64,000 nucleotides of DNA from Phycisphaerae bacterium (lineage in GTDB: Bacteria > Planctomycetota > Phycisphaerae > UBA1845): NCBI GenBank assembly GCA_022072505.1, contig JAJVHU010000037.1, positions 1 through 64,000 of the forward strand, given 5' to 3'. Position 1 is the first letter of the stretch. Every line of letters starts with the position of its first letter. Both the position numbers and the translations under genes were made by a program. The notes under the pieces are model-generated. The model worked only from the letters and a program-made list of their open reading frames with translations. It searched no databases and was not told the origin of the DNA. Below, piece by piece: positions 33,512-42,064 of the stretch.

Positions 33512-34208
33512 GCTCCTCTCCGCCCGGCGAAAACTCGCCCGCCACGCGACCGTCCCGCAACACGACGACCCGGTCGGCGAACGCCGCACCCCGCGCCTCA
33601 TGCGTCACCGCGACCACCGTCGCCCCGTCCTCCCGCGCCAGCGACGCCAGCAGCCGCCAGATCTGCTCGCCGTGCTTCGAGTCCAGGTTCCCTGTCGGCT
33701 CATCCGCCAGCAGGATCGCCGGGTTCATCATCAGCGCCCGCGCCACCGCCACCCGCTGCTGTTCTCCGCCCGACATCGCTTGCGGCCGGTGCGATAACCG
33801 TCCGGATAGCCCCACCCGGTCCAGCAGCGAACGCGCCCGTTCCGCGCAATCCTGTCCGTTGACGCCCTCCAGCATCCGTGGGAGCGTCACGTTCTCCAGC
33901 GCCGTCAACGTCGGCAGCAGGTTGTACGACTGAAACACCATCCCGATCCGACGGCGACGAAAAAGCGTGCGCTCACGATCGGGCATCCGCGCAAGATCCG
34001 CCCCGTCGATCAGAATCTCCCCGGACGTCGGCCGGTCCAGTCCGCCCATCAGGTGCAGCAGCGTGCTCTTGCCGGACCCGCTCGAACCCATCACCGCCGC
34101 GAATTCGCCTCGGTTTACGATCAGGCTCACGCCGTCCAGCGCGGTCACGGCCGCTTCCCCGGTTTTGAACCGTTTTTGAACATCCTTGACCTGAACGACC
34201 GCGCTCAT
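33468..34208 (-). CDS. LolD/MacB-type ABC transporter ATP-binding protein
   Basis: Cytosolic ATPase that powers the FtsX-like permease, 246 residues. Walker A is GSSGSGKST near residue 45, the Q-loop lies in GMVFQSYNLLPTLTALEN, the ABC signature is MSGGEQQRVAVARAL, Walker B is ILLADEPTGNLDS and the switch His is in VVAVTHE. The EPTGNLDS and SYNLLP forms are characteristic of the LolD/FtsE/MacB branch. The ATG at 34208 (MSAVVQVKDVQKRFK) is the likely start; the frame is open further upstream without support. A terminator hairpin for the upstream small gene lies just before it, so this gene should have its own promoter within about 60 bp. Confidence 0.93.
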   Translation of the reverse strand: MSAVVQVKDVQKRFKTGEAAVTALDGVSLIVNRGEFAAVMGSSGSGKSTLLHLMGGLDRPTSGEILIDGADLARMPDRERTLFRRRRIGMVFQSYNLLPTLTALENVTLPRMLEGVNGQDCAERARSLLDRVGLSGRLSHRPQAMSGGEQQRVAVARALMMNPAILLADEPTGNLDSKHGEQIWRLLASLAREDGATVVAVTHEARGAAFADRVVVLRDGRVAGEFSPGGEEHASLVAARYAELVG

Positions 34209-34266
34209 GGCCTGCCATCCTACCGACGGACCCGCATCCCAACTACGCGCAACGCATCCGCGCGAC

Positions 34267-34303
34267 AAAAAGGGACGGCGCGCTCCACCGAGCACGCCGT
34301 CCC
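34267..34303 (-). terminator. Intrinsic terminator of the small membrane protein gene
   Basis: On the minus strand GGGACGGCGTGCTC, a GGTG loop and GAGCGCGCCGTCCC form a 14-bp stem with one G-T pair, followed by TTTTT. It lies 72 bp past the stop of the gene at 34376-34705 and about 60 bp before the start of the ABC ATPase gene, so it separates the two transcription units. Confidence 0.8.
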
Positions 34304-34375
34304 TGAGGATTCCCCGTCGACGAAGGATTCCTTCGTCAGGAGTTGTCTGTTTCTCGCAAAGACTCCGCCCGAGCG

Positions 34376-34705
34376 TTACGCCGGCGGCGCCGTGTTCAGT
34401 TTCTCCGGCGCAGGCTGATTGCGACCGCGCGTCGGCGCGCGTTCCTCACCCTCTTCCTGCCGAGTTGGCGCCGGTTCGTCCGGAGACCGCTCTCGCTGGG
34501 CTTCCCGGTCCGGAGCGCGACCCGCCGGCTTAGCGGGTTCAGGCTCCGGCGCAGCCGTCTCGACCACCGGCGTTTCCTGAACCGGCTCCTCGTCTTCGCC
34601 GCTGTTCATCCACCAGATGCCGGCGATCGCCAGCACCAGTACCCCGAGAACCGCTCCCATCACGGTGTTCTTATTGCCCCCGCTTGAGCCGCCCTTTGCT
34701 GCCAC
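34376..34705 (-). CDS. Small single-pass membrane protein with Pro/Glu-rich tail
   Basis: 109-residue protein without a recognised family. GAGGAGAAACCACC precedes a GTG start. Residues 1-14 are polar (MAAKGGSSGGNKNT), residues 15-34 form one TM (VMGAVLGVLVLAIAGIWWMN), and the remaining 75 residues are a low-complexity Pro, Glu and Arg tail (EPVQETPVVETAAPEPEPAK). The glycine-rich start resembles small planctomycete membrane proteins of unknown role. It is expressed alone, ending at an intrinsic terminator. Confidence 0.7.
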   Translation of the reverse strand: MAAKGGSSGGNKNTVMGAVLGVLVLAIAGIWWMNSGEDEEPVQETPVVETAAPEPEPAKPAGRAPDREAQRERSPDEPAPTRQEEGEERAPTRGRNQPAPEKLNTAPPA

Positions 34706-34928
34706 GGTGGTTTCTCCTCATACCTGCGCCAGCCGCCCCTCACATGCGCGGAACATCCGCGTCGTTTCCCGGCCGACGATATTGCCCTGATTATCCCTTC
34801 AAGGTTCGACGGGTCAATCAACCGCCCCCGTCAGACCCGCAAGCCGACTCTCCTTAGACGCGCAACCCCGCCCCAGGTTCGCGCCAACCCCCGACCTCGT
34901 TTCCGCGACGGAACAACCCGCAGCCCAG

Positions 34929-35951
34929 CTAGGGTTCCCCTGCCCCCGACAGCATCCCTGCCTCATCCGTCACCAACCCTTGCCCTTGATACTTCGCGAT
35001 CAGTTGTCGGATCCGGGGCTGATTCGAATCCAGCTCCAGCGACCGGTGCCAGTGTTCGACCGCACGCTCCTTCATTTCTACGCTTGTAGAATCACTCAGG
35101 TATCTCAGCATGAAGATCGAACCCAACCCCGCGTGACACCGCGGCCGTTTCGGATCCTCAATCAGAGCCTTCTGATAAGCCTCCAGCGCCAGGTCGTAAT
35201 CCTTCCGCAGGAAGTGACAATACCCCAGCGCCTCCAGCGCCTCGGCGTATTCAAGATCAATACGAACCGCCTGCTCCAGCGACTCCCGGGCCAGCAGCAG
35301 CCGATCCTGCTTGAGATAGGCGTTCGCCAGGTTGACCAGAACCCGTGGCTGGTTGGCGTCTCGCTCCAGCGCATCCTTGTACGCTCGGATCGCCTCGTAG
35401 TACTTCCCCTGCGCCGCGCACGCAACGCCGAGATTGACCAGCGCGAACGGCGCATCCGGCTGGAGTTCGACCGCCTTGCGGAAGGCAACTTCAGCTTGCG
35501 CGTAGTCCCCCAGCTCCTGATAACAGACTCCGAGGTTGACCCGTGCCTCGGCATTGCCGGGACGCAACTCGACGGCATGCATGTATGCCTTCGCAGCTTC
35601 TGCTAGCCGCTGAGTCCTGAAATAAAGGTGCGCAAGATCAAGCACGTCTTGAAATGAGAACGGATTCCGCCTTACCGCTTCGACGAATTGCTCGATCGCC
35701 CGGTCGTAGTCGCCCAGCTTTCGGTAGACGGTTCCCAGCCGCGAAAAAGGGGTCGAAAGCTTTGGATCCCACGCTGACGCACGTTGAAATTCACGGATCG
35801 CGGCGTCGAGATTGTTGCGGGCAAGGTGTCGATCCCCCGACTCTACCAGGTTCTCCGCCGCAAGGCGGTTCACGGGTTGGCAAGAGGCGCAGTTCAGTCC
35901 TAGAATCGCCAGAGCCAGCCGGAAACAGTGAATTCGCGGCCTTTGTGTCAT
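34929..35951 (-). CDS. Tetratricopeptide repeat protein, probably exported
   Basis: 340-residue TPR protein that should serve as a protein-protein interaction scaffold. The ATG at 35951 follows GGAAAGGTAAGCGAC and begins MTQRPRIHCFRLALAILGLN, a hydrophobic leader ending near NCASC, which may be a poor lipobox. About eight TPR units follow from residue 30, for example AIREFQRASAWDPKLSTPFS, NAEARVNLGVCYQELGDYAQ, FALVNLGVACAAQGKYYEAI and YAEALEALGYCHFLRKDYDL. The frame is open upstream to 36110 but overlaps the divergent glycosyltransferase promoter region and lacks a signal. No catalytic domain is attached. Confidence 0.83.
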   Translation of the reverse strand: MTQRPRIHCFRLALAILGLNCASCQPVNRLAAENLVESGDRHLARNNLDAAIREFQRASAWDPKLSTPFSRLGTVYRKLGDYDRAIEQFVEAVRRNPFSFQDVLDLAHLYFRTQRLAEAAKAYMHAVELRPGNAEARVNLGVCYQELGDYAQAEVAFRKAVELQPDAPFALVNLGVACAAQGKYYEAIRAYKDALERDANQPRVLVNLANAYLKQDRLLLARESLEQAVRIDLEYAEALEALGYCHFLRKDYDLALEAYQKALIEDPKRPRCHAGLGSIFMLRYLSDSTSVEMKERAVEHWHRSLELDSNQPRIRQLIAKYQGQGLVTDEAGMLSGAGEP

Positions 35952-36099
35952 GTCGCTTACCTTTCCGCTGGTTCGGACATCCAAGACGTTCGGAAGATCC
36001 GTTCGCACTGGATATCGGACGAATAAACCTCCTGGGTTTGACCTGGGAGGGGGCGGCGGCTGCCGCCCCGGTCGTCCCTCCAAGTAAAGGGGAAACGCC

Positions 36100-36882
36100 G
36101 TGCCTTGCAAGCCGCTGGTCGCCGTGCCGGTCTACAACGAACAATCCAACGTCGGCGCCGTCCTGGACGCCGTCAGGCGTCATGTCCGCGACATCCTCGT
36201 CATCGACGACGGATCGACGGACGACACCCCTGCGCTTTTGCGCACCCTCGACGGTCCCCACATTGTCACTCACCCGGAAAACCGAGGCTACGGAGCGAGC
36301 CTCGCGACCGCATTCCGCTTTGCCGTCCGGCGAGGGCATGACTGGCTGATTACGCTGGATGCGGACGGTCAGCACGAGGCGGATCATATCCCGGAGTTTC
36401 TTGAGGCGGCGGCTTCGGGCGACGCCGACATCATCAGCGGAACGCGCTACGCGGACGGACATGACACGCCGCAGGCCCGTCCAACCGCGCCGCCCGAGCG
36501 CCGTCGCATCAACCGAAGCATCACGGCCCTGCTCAACCGGGAGCTGGGTCTGGCGCTGACGGACGCATTCTGCGGGTTCAAAGCCTACCGTGTCGCCGTC
36601 CTTCCGAATTTCAACGTCACCGTCCCCGGTTACGCGATGCCGATCCAGCTCTGGGTGCAGACCGCGCGCCTCGGGCTGCGCGTCCGCGAGATACCGGTCC
36701 AACTTCGCTATCTCGATCCGAACCGTCACTTCGGCGGTTTGCTGGATGATCCGGCCGCGCGTCTGAAGCATTACCTTGAGGTCTACCGCGCTGAGACCGG
36801 GCGTGCTTTGCTTCCTGCAACGCCGGTCCGCACGCCCGTCGAACCCTGCTCGTGCTGCGACGGAAGGAACGTCGCCTCATGA
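36100..36882 (+). CDS. Family 2 glycosyltransferase, dolichol-phosphate-mannose-synthase-like
   Basis: GT-A glycosyltransferase of 260 residues, related to polyprenyl-phosphate sugar transferases. The GTG start is preceded by AAAGGGGAAACGCC. Motifs: LVAVPVYNEQSNVGAVLDAV, ILVIDDGSTDDTPALL, ENRGYGASLATAFRFA and the DXD in WLITLDADGQHEADHIPEFL. A shortened GTRY-type region and the FCGFKAYR motif follow. It lacks the C-terminal TMs of some relatives. Its TGA overlaps the ATG of the next gene (ATGA), so the two are translationally coupled. Confidence 0.88.
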   Translation: MPCKPLVAVPVYNEQSNVGAVLDAVRRHVRDILVIDDGSTDDTPALLRTLDGPHIVTHPENRGYGASLATAFRFAVRRGHDWLITLDADGQHEADHIPEFLEAAASGDADIISGTRYADGHDTPQARPTAPPERRRINRSITALLNRELGLALTDAFCGFKAYRVAVLPNFNVTVPGYAMPIQLWVQTARLGLRVREIPVQLRYLDPNRHFGGLLDDPAARLKHYLEVYRAETGRALLPATPVRTPVEPCSCCDGRNVAS

Positions 36883-38459
36883 TCGACTTCGCCCGCCTGA
36901 CGACGCCCGTCGGCGACGGCGACCTTCTCCTTGAACCGCCTCCGGCGCGCTGGTCTGAACTGTCCGCCGCGAACGCCGCGGCCCTCGCCGGCGCGCCGCC
37001 CGGGAGCCGTCCCGCGACGCTTGCAGAGCGTCGGCGACGCACGCGCGCGGCGCTGGGCTTCGATGACCGAACGCCCCTGATCGTCGTCGGACATCAGCCC
37101 GAGTTCATGCATGCCGGCGTATTTGTGAAAAATATCGCCGCGGCCTCTTTCGCGAGCGCCTGCGGCGGATCAGCACTGAATCTGGTGGTCGACAACGACG
37201 TGCCGCGCTCGCCGAACCTGCGCGTTCCCGTGTTCAACGAACCCTCGGTGGATCTCGTTGAGATTCCGGCGTTGCCCGTCCGCGCCGGGATTCCCTACGA
37301 GCACCTTGGCGGGGTTGCGTCGGATGCGTTGGCCCGGGTTGCCGACCGGACGCGCGATCTGCTCGCCGATGCCTGGGCGTCATCCTTGATGCCCGTCTTC
37401 TTCTCCGGCGCGACGGATCCCGGCGCCGACGCGGACTGGGTGGGCGCGCTTTCGGCAGGAAGGCGCAATGTTGAACGAAAACTCGGGATCGGGCTCCGCG
37501 ACCTGCGCGTCCGCGACCTTCCCTGGCACGACTTCGTCGGCGAAGTGTTGCGGCGCCGCGACGAGTTCGCGGGAGTACATAACGTCGCTCTCGCGGATTA
37601 CCGACGCACCCAGGGCGTGCGCGGCGGGAACCGGCCGATCCCGGACCTCACGCGCCGCGGCGATCTGATCGAAGTCCCCTTCTGGTTGACGCGACCCGGC
37701 GCAACTCGTCAACGTTGCTTCGCCCGGGAACGGGACAACCGCATCGAACTCGTCGCAGAGGACGACGCGCGCGTGGACGTGCCTCTCACAGCGCTGTCGC
37801 CCCCGTGCGACGCGCTGCCGCGGGTCTTCGCCGATGCCGGGTGGGCGATCCGCCCGCGGGCCCTGACCCTGACGATGTGGGCGCGGGTGTTCCTCGCCGA
37901 TGTGTTCATTCACGGCATCGGCGGGGCGAAATACGATCGGATCACCGATCAGATCATCCGGCGCTTTTTCGGCGTCGCGCCCCCCGCTTACCTCTGCGTC
38001 TCCGCGACGCTGAGACTGCCGATCTCCGGTCCGCCCCGCCCCACGTCAGGACTGAATACTCCCGTCTCGCATCCGCCCGTTCCGACCGTCCGCGAGCTTC
38101 GCTTCAACCCCCAGCGGCATATCCACCCGGATGCACAAACGTCGCCCCTTCTTCAGGCGCGCGCCGCCGCCATCGCCGACGCGGTCCGCCTCCGCTTCGA
38201 CCGTCCGCGCGATGCCCGCGCCCGAAGGGCGGTCTTCGATCACATTCGTCGCGCGAGCGAGGCCCTTCTTGCGTTGCGCCCGGATATCGTCGCCGCGGCG
38301 CGGGCGGCGGAAGCATCGAGTGCCGAATCCGCTCGCACGCGGGATATCCTCACGGATCGCGAGTATTTTTTCGCGCTCCACCCCCGCAGCCGGATCGAGG
38401 CGCTGGTCCGGCGCATTGACGCCCTCATCCGCGATCGCGCCGACGCGCTCGGCAATTGA
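36879..38459 (+). CDS. Conserved-looking protein of unknown function
   Basis: 526-residue soluble protein that I do not recognise with certainty. The ATG at 36879 overlaps the preceding stop codon. Notable segments are LIVVGHQPEFMHAGVFVKNI (about residues 67-86), LNLVVDNDVPRSPNLRV, VFFSGATDP, FIHGIGGAKYDRITDQIIRR and a helical C-terminus. Their order (a Gly-His-Gln loop, an Asp-rich strand, then a His-Gly-Ile-Gly-Gly-Ala loop) recalls bacillithiol synthase BshC, which also has a Gly-Gln-Gln loop and an IGGP-type loop, but similarity is too low to assign that activity. Coupling with a glycosyltransferase is compatible with a BshC-like role, since BshA is a glycosyltransferase, yet the upstream enzyme is GT2 rather than GT4. 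Confidence 0.7.
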   Translation: MIDFARLTTPVGDGDLLLEPPPARWSELSAANAAALAGAPPGSRPATLAERRRRTRAALGFDDRTPLIVVGHQPEFMHAGVFVKNIAAASFASACGGSALNLVVDNDVPRSPNLRVPVFNEPSVDLVEIPALPVRAGIPYEHLGGVASDALARVADRTRDLLADAWASSLMPVFFSGATDPGADADWVGALSAGRRNVERKLGIGLRDLRVRDLPWHDFVGEVLRRRDEFAGVHNVALADYRRTQGVRGGNRPIPDLTRRGDLIEVPFWLTRPGATRQRCFARERDNRIELVAEDDARVDVPLTALSPPCDALPRVFADAGWAIRPRALTLTMWARVFLADVFIHGIGGAKYDRITDQIIRRFFGVAPPAYLCVSATLRLPISGPPRPTSGLNTPVSHPPVPTVRELRFNPQRHIHPDAQTSPLLQARAAAIADAVRLRFDRPRDARARRAVFDHIRRASEALLALRPDIVAAARAAEASSAESARTRDILTDREYFFALHPRSRIEALVRRIDALIRDRADALGN

Positions 38460-38511
38460 CCTCGACGGCGCCGCGCCCTCCGGACGAACGCGCCGTCCCC
38501 TGACGCCGAAC

Positions 38512-39762
38512 TCAGGCGGCGCCGGCCTCCTCCGGCTTCGGGGGCACAAACGCACGCGCATAAGGCGAAAGCCGCGGCAGAAACCGGTACATGATGACAA
38601 GGTACGCCGCCCCGACGACCAGAATCAGCAGCCCGGTGAACTGCGAAATCGTCAGCCCGGCGGTGTCGCGCGGGTTGTCCGCACGGATGATCTCCTCCAT
38701 CACGCGGGCGACCGGATACATGACCAGCATCCACCCGAACACCGTCCCGTGCCGCCGCCGCAGATAAAAAATCGCGGACAACACCCCCGACAGGATCATC
38801 GCGTTGATCGCCGCATAAAGCTGAACCGGATGCACCGGGACGGACCGAAGCCCCGCCGCCAGTTCCGTCAGCTCCGTCAGCGAAGTCCGCGCCGCGTCCG
38901 CGGGGAATCCTTCCGCCACGGAGAACCGCTCAGGGTGCTCCCGCGAAGGCAGCATCTGCGCCCGACGAAGGACCACCGCTTCCTCCGGGGGACGGATTTT
39001 TTTCGCCTGCCCCACGAGTTGATCCCGGCGCTGCTTGAGCTTGCGGACGTCCTCCTCGCTCAGCTTATCATGTTCCGCCAGACGAAGCTGGGTGTCGATC
39101 GCACGCACCTCCTGCTCGATCGCGGTCCCCGCCGCGATGGCGCTTTGCAGCTTCTCCAGCGGAACCCGCAACGCCGCCGCCGGAACCAGCGTCGCCAGCG
39201 GCTGATCCTTCGCGGTCAGAACCAGCTCCGCCGGAACCGTCACCTGTCGCTGGTCCCACTGATGCACGAACGCCGGGCTCCCGTAAGGGAACCGCACGGC
39301 CCACGCCTCATCGCAGGGCGCGCCGAAGCAGCAGCCGTTCAGGAAGCATCCGACCCGCCCGAACGCCAGCCCCCACATCAGCCCCGGCGCGAGAATATCC
39401 AGATAAACGCGGATCGACTCCTTTTTCCACCACAGATACGCCGTCACCGCGGGCACCGCGCCGATCACCGAGCCGAGGAACTCGAACCCGCCCTGGCTGA
39501 TGTCGAGGATCGCCGCGATCTGGTTCGCCGACCCGGCGAACTGCGACTCCCAGTAATGAATGACGTAGAACACCCGCGACCCGAGCAGCCCCGCGACCAG
39601 TCCGACGAACGAGATGTTCAACACAAGGTCCGGATCGGCTTTGACCCTTGCCGCCCGGCGCATCGCAAACCACGCCGCGGTCAGAAAGCCCAGCATCACG
39701 CAGAAACCGTAGCTCTTGACGCTGTATTGAACGCCCGGAATCGTGAAAAGTTCTGGATGCAC
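38512..39762 (-). CDS. lgt: Prolipoprotein diacylglyceryl transferase with large insert
   Basis: Attaches diacylglycerol to the lipobox cysteine of prolipoproteins in the inner membrane. The core is clear: GVQYSVKSYGFCVMLGFLTA, the FGRVGCFLNGCCFG signature at residues 134-147, and HPVQLYAAINAMIL at 311-324, within seven TMs. At 416 residues it is much longer than the usual 260-300 because residues about 168-305 form an extra, charged, partly coiled-coil domain (VRAIDTQLRLAEHDKLSEED) between the signature and the HPVQLY segment. The start is GTG at 39762, with no clear Shine-Dalgarno, 10 bp beyond a terminator-like hairpin. It can process the lipoproteins encoded elsewhere in the window. Confidence 0.92.
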   Translation of the reverse strand: MHPELFTIPGVQYSVKSYGFCVMLGFLTAAWFAMRRAARVKADPDLVLNISFVGLVAGLLGSRVFYVIHYWESQFAGSANQIAAILDISQGGFEFLGSVIGAVPAVTAYLWWKKESIRVYLDILAPGLMWGLAFGRVGCFLNGCCFGAPCDEAWAVRFPYGSPAFVHQWDQRQVTVPAELVLTAKDQPLATLVPAAALRVPLEKLQSAIAAGTAIEQEVRAIDTQLRLAEHDKLSEEDVRKLKQRRDQLVGQAKKIRPPEEAVVLRRAQMLPSREHPERFSVAEGFPADAARTSLTELTELAAGLRSVPVHPVQLYAAINAMILSGVLSAIFYLRRRHGTVFGWMLVMYPVARVMEEIIRADNPRDTAGLTISQFTGLLILVVGAAYLVIMYRFLPRLSPYARAFVPPKPEEAGAA

Positions 39763-39772
39763 GGCAAACCCG

Positions 39773-39805
39773 AAAAAGAACCCTCGCGCCCGCCCGGCGC
39801 GAGGG
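39773..39805 (-). terminator. Intrinsic terminator directly upstream of lgt
   Basis: On the minus strand CCCTCGCGCCGGGCGGGCGC GAGGG folds into a stem of at least nine pairs and is followed by TTCTTTTT. It lies 53 bp after the stop of the zinc-ribbon gene and only 10 bp before the GTG of lgt. It either ends the upstream unit, leaving lgt with an almost leaderless message, or acts as an attenuator of lgt. Confidence 0.8.
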
Positions 39806-39858
39806 TGAGATCGTAAGTGAGAAGACGTTCGACGGCAACCGCGCGACGGGTTCGCCCT

Positions 39859-40143
39859 TCAATCCGCGACGAAGAACCGCGCCGACACGCCGGACGGTCC
39901 GACGCGCGCCCGCGCCTCGCGCCCGCAGCGCGGACACCGCCCGACGTACGCCGTCCCCTCGGGATTGCGGTACACGCGCTGGTAGACCCCGCAACAGTCA
40001 AACCGCACCCCGATCCACGGACAACCCGCCGGGGCGCCGGTCGGCGAAGACGCCTTCCGCGCGATATCCGCAGCCTCGGGAGCGTCGCTCGCGGACGCGC
40101 GAAGTCGTGAGACGTCGAGAATGTAATCCGGTTCCTGCGACAT
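39859..40143 (-). CDS. Small protein with C-terminal zinc ribbon
   Basis: 94-residue protein of unknown function. The ATG at 40143 starts MSQEPDYILDVSRLRASASD; the open frame reaches to 40203 but overlaps the neighbouring gene. The N-terminal half is polar and probably flexible; the second half has FDCCGVYQRVYRN and RCPRCGREARARVG, two cysteine pairs that could bind one zinc ion as in rubredoxin-like ribbons. It starts 57 bp downstream of the FTCD-type gene and ends at an intrinsic terminator. Confidence 0.68.
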   Translation of the reverse strand: MSQEPDYILDVSRLRASASDAPEAADIARKASSPTGAPAGCPWIGVRFDCCGVYQRVYRNPEGTAYVGRCPRCGREARARVGPSGVSARFFVAD

Positions 40144-40199
40144 CAGTGTGTTGATCGGCTGACCCCCGAACCTCGCATGACCGGCCTTCGGTCCGGCGG

Positions 40200-40793
40200 T
40201 CAACCAACGCCCGGAAACGCCTCGATCGCCGTCGCCAGCGTCCGGGCGTGCGTCATCACGTGCTCCAGTTCGCTCGCCAGTCCGCTTCGACCCGCGCTGC
40301 CCGCCGGCAGCGACGGCAGGTTGACCCTCACGAAGTGCTCCGCCGCCCGCACCGAGGCGAACGCCAGAATGCCCGCCGCACCCAGGTCGCTGTGAAGATG
40401 TTTGTTTGATCGCGGCGCCAGCTCGTGCAGCAGCGCCAGCGCCGTCGAGGCCGCCGCGGCGATCTCCAGCGGAACGCTCGCCGCCGCCAGCGCCGCCGCC
40501 GCCAGCCCCACGCGAGCCCCGGCATCGTCTCGCATCCGCGATCGCGCCTCCGTCAGCGCCTGATACGCGGCGGCGTCCTCATCCGCCAACCGCCGCAGCA
40601 TCGCCCGGCAGTTCGCCAGCCCGCTCCGGACCTGCTCGATCTCGGACCGCGTCGTCGCGTCCGCGTCTTTCCGGATTGAATACGCCGCGACCATCTCGCC
40701 CAGCGCGCAGGCCATCGCCCCCGTCATCGCCGCCGCCGCGCCGCCGCCGGGCGTCGGCGTCTTCGCCGCCAGCGCGTCAAGAAAAGCGTCCAT
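40200..40793 (-). CDS. Formiminotetrahydrofolate cyclodeaminase-like protein
   Basis: 197-residue all-helical protein of the FTCD C-terminal family. The signature TPTPGGGAAAAMTGAMACAL is near residue 12, followed by the long helices expected of the fold and SNKHLHSDLGAAGILAFASV. Characterised members release ammonia from 5-formimino-THF to give methenyl-THF; stand-alone members in bacteria are often of unproven activity, and no histidine-degradation genes are nearby. The gene follows the Ada-like zinc protein gene by 9 bp and is probably cotranscribed with it. Confidence 0.83.
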   Translation of the reverse strand: MDAFLDALAAKTPTPGGGAAAAMTGAMACALGEMVAAYSIRKDADATTRSEIEQVRSGLANCRAMLRRLADEDAAAYQALTEARSRMRDDAGARVGLAAAALAAASVPLEIAAAASTALALLHELAPRSNKHLHSDLGAAGILAFASVRAAEHFVRVNLPSLPAGSAGRSGLASELEHVMTHARTLATAIEAFPGVG

Positions 40794-40802
40794 CCCGACC
40801 CC

Positions 40803-42053
40803 TCAGTCCTTCGGATCGCACGTCGAGCAAGGCTCGCGCCCCGCCGCCTGAGCCTCCGCGGCACTGCCGAAGATCACCCGGTTGTCCGGCTTGATGTTCG
40901 TCGCCCAGCGACATCCGGGAACGTGAAACTTCGTCGAATTCTTGCTGCCGATGTACTGCGCCGCCGGTTTAGGTTCGGCGGACGCCGCGGGCTTGGCGCC
41001 TGGTTCCGGACGACCCTGCGGCCTCGACCCGGTCAGCGCCTCCGGACGCGGCGCAGCCGGCGACGCGCCGGCGACAACGTTCGGCCGCTCCATCCCTCTC
41101 GACGCCGCATACACCAGCAACCCGGCGCAGAAGCATGCCGACTCATCCAGCCGGGCGCGCACGATCGGCAGCGCGTCGTGATCCAGCTCCGCCAGAAACG
41201 TCTCGCGCACCGCGCAATACGACACCCCGTCGCGGATGTCCCACCGCGACAGCAACTCCCGATCCGCCTCCACCAGCGCGTCCAGCGCCGCCGATGCCGC
41301 CATCAACGAAGCAAACGACGCCTCGACCACGTCCTCGACCGCCGCACAATCCGTCCCGCTCTCCTCAAGATACGCCCCCAGCTCGCCTCGCCACCGAAGG
41401 ATCAGGCCGTCCTGCGCCCGCCCCCGAGCGTCCGCGTCCAGCATCCGCTCGGCGCTGTCCTGATCCTCGGGCAATACGAGTTGGGCCGCAGTCGGCCCTC
41501 GACGATGCGTCGTGGCGTTGAAAGGAAGTCCCGCGTCCACCGAGAGGTGCAAGACGACTCCGCTCAGTCGGGCGATCTCAGGCTCGTTACGCGCGCGGAT
41601 CGCCTCCACCAGCGCGTCGCACTGTTCCGCAAGCACCCACGGCAGCGCTCCGCCTTCCCGCTTCCCCCGGTCCGAAAGCAGTTTGCTCGCCTTGCTCCGC
41701 TCCCGCGGGAAATCCAGCGCCGCCCGCAACCGAGCGGCCGGCGACGCCGACTCCGCCGCCACGTCAAGCATCAGGTAGTGACTGTCCGCACGCGCCAAGA
41801 CCGGCGACCCGCCGAAGCGCCCGCTGCCCTGACCCGTCGCATGCGCCAGCAGCGACTCCCGATGCGGCAGGTAGACGGAGCGGAATTCGACGGGCAGCCG
41901 GGCCAGCGCCGCGTCGATCACGACTTCGTAAACGCCCGGAGGCTCGACGTCCGCGGCCCGAGCGCCGCCTGAAACCAACGCCGCCGTCAGCACCGCCGCC
42001 GTCACTCGACGACGTCGACCGCGCAAGGAACCACGTGCGGAAAGGCGAGGCAC
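40803..42053 (-). CDS. Exported protein with C-terminal Ada-like zinc domain
   Basis: Predicted exported protein of 416 residues. A GTG at 42053 is chosen because TAGGAGGATCGGAC lies just upstream and an Arg-rich start plus hydrophobic stretch follows (RRRRVTAAVLTAALVSGGAR); the open frame continuing to 42935 is a shadow of etfA. Residues about 35-320 are helical with no recognised domain. After a Pro/Ala linker, residues about 365-416 carry YIGSKNSTKFHVPGCRWATN and GREPCSTCDPKD, the pattern of an Ada-type metal-binding domain, with three visible Cys and a His. In Ada this domain senses methyl phosphotriesters; in exported relatives it may simply bind metal or nucleic acid. It starts 11 bp after etfA stops. 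Confidence 0.72.
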   Translation of the reverse strand: MPRLSARGSLRGRRRRVTAAVLTAALVSGGARAADVEPPGVYEVVIDAALARLPVEFRSVYLPHRESLLAHATGQGSGRFGGSPVLARADSHYLMLDVAAESASPAARLRAALDFPRERSKASKLLSDRGKREGGALPWVLAEQCDALVEAIRARNEPEIARLSGVVLHLSVDAGLPFNATTHRRGPTAAQLVLPEDQDSAERMLDADARGRAQDGLILRWRGELGAYLEESGTDCAAVEDVVEASFASLMAASAALDALVEADRELLSRWDIRDGVSYCAVRETFLAELDHDALPIVRARLDESACFCAGLLVYAASRGMERPNVVAGASPAAPRPEALTGSRPQGRPEPGAKPAASAEPKPAAQYIGSKNSTKFHVPGCRWATNIKPDNRVIFGSAAEAQAAGREPCSTCDPKD

Positions 42054-42064
42054 GTCCGATCCTC

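Noticed and set aside
29621-33862. Plus-strand open reading frame of 1413 codons opposite the TauE and FtsX genes
   Set aside because: Composition is dominated by Arg, His, Pro and Gln without hydrophobic cores or motifs, and it lies wholly antisense to two convincing membrane-protein genes. Third-position GC bias of the real genes removes stops in this frame.
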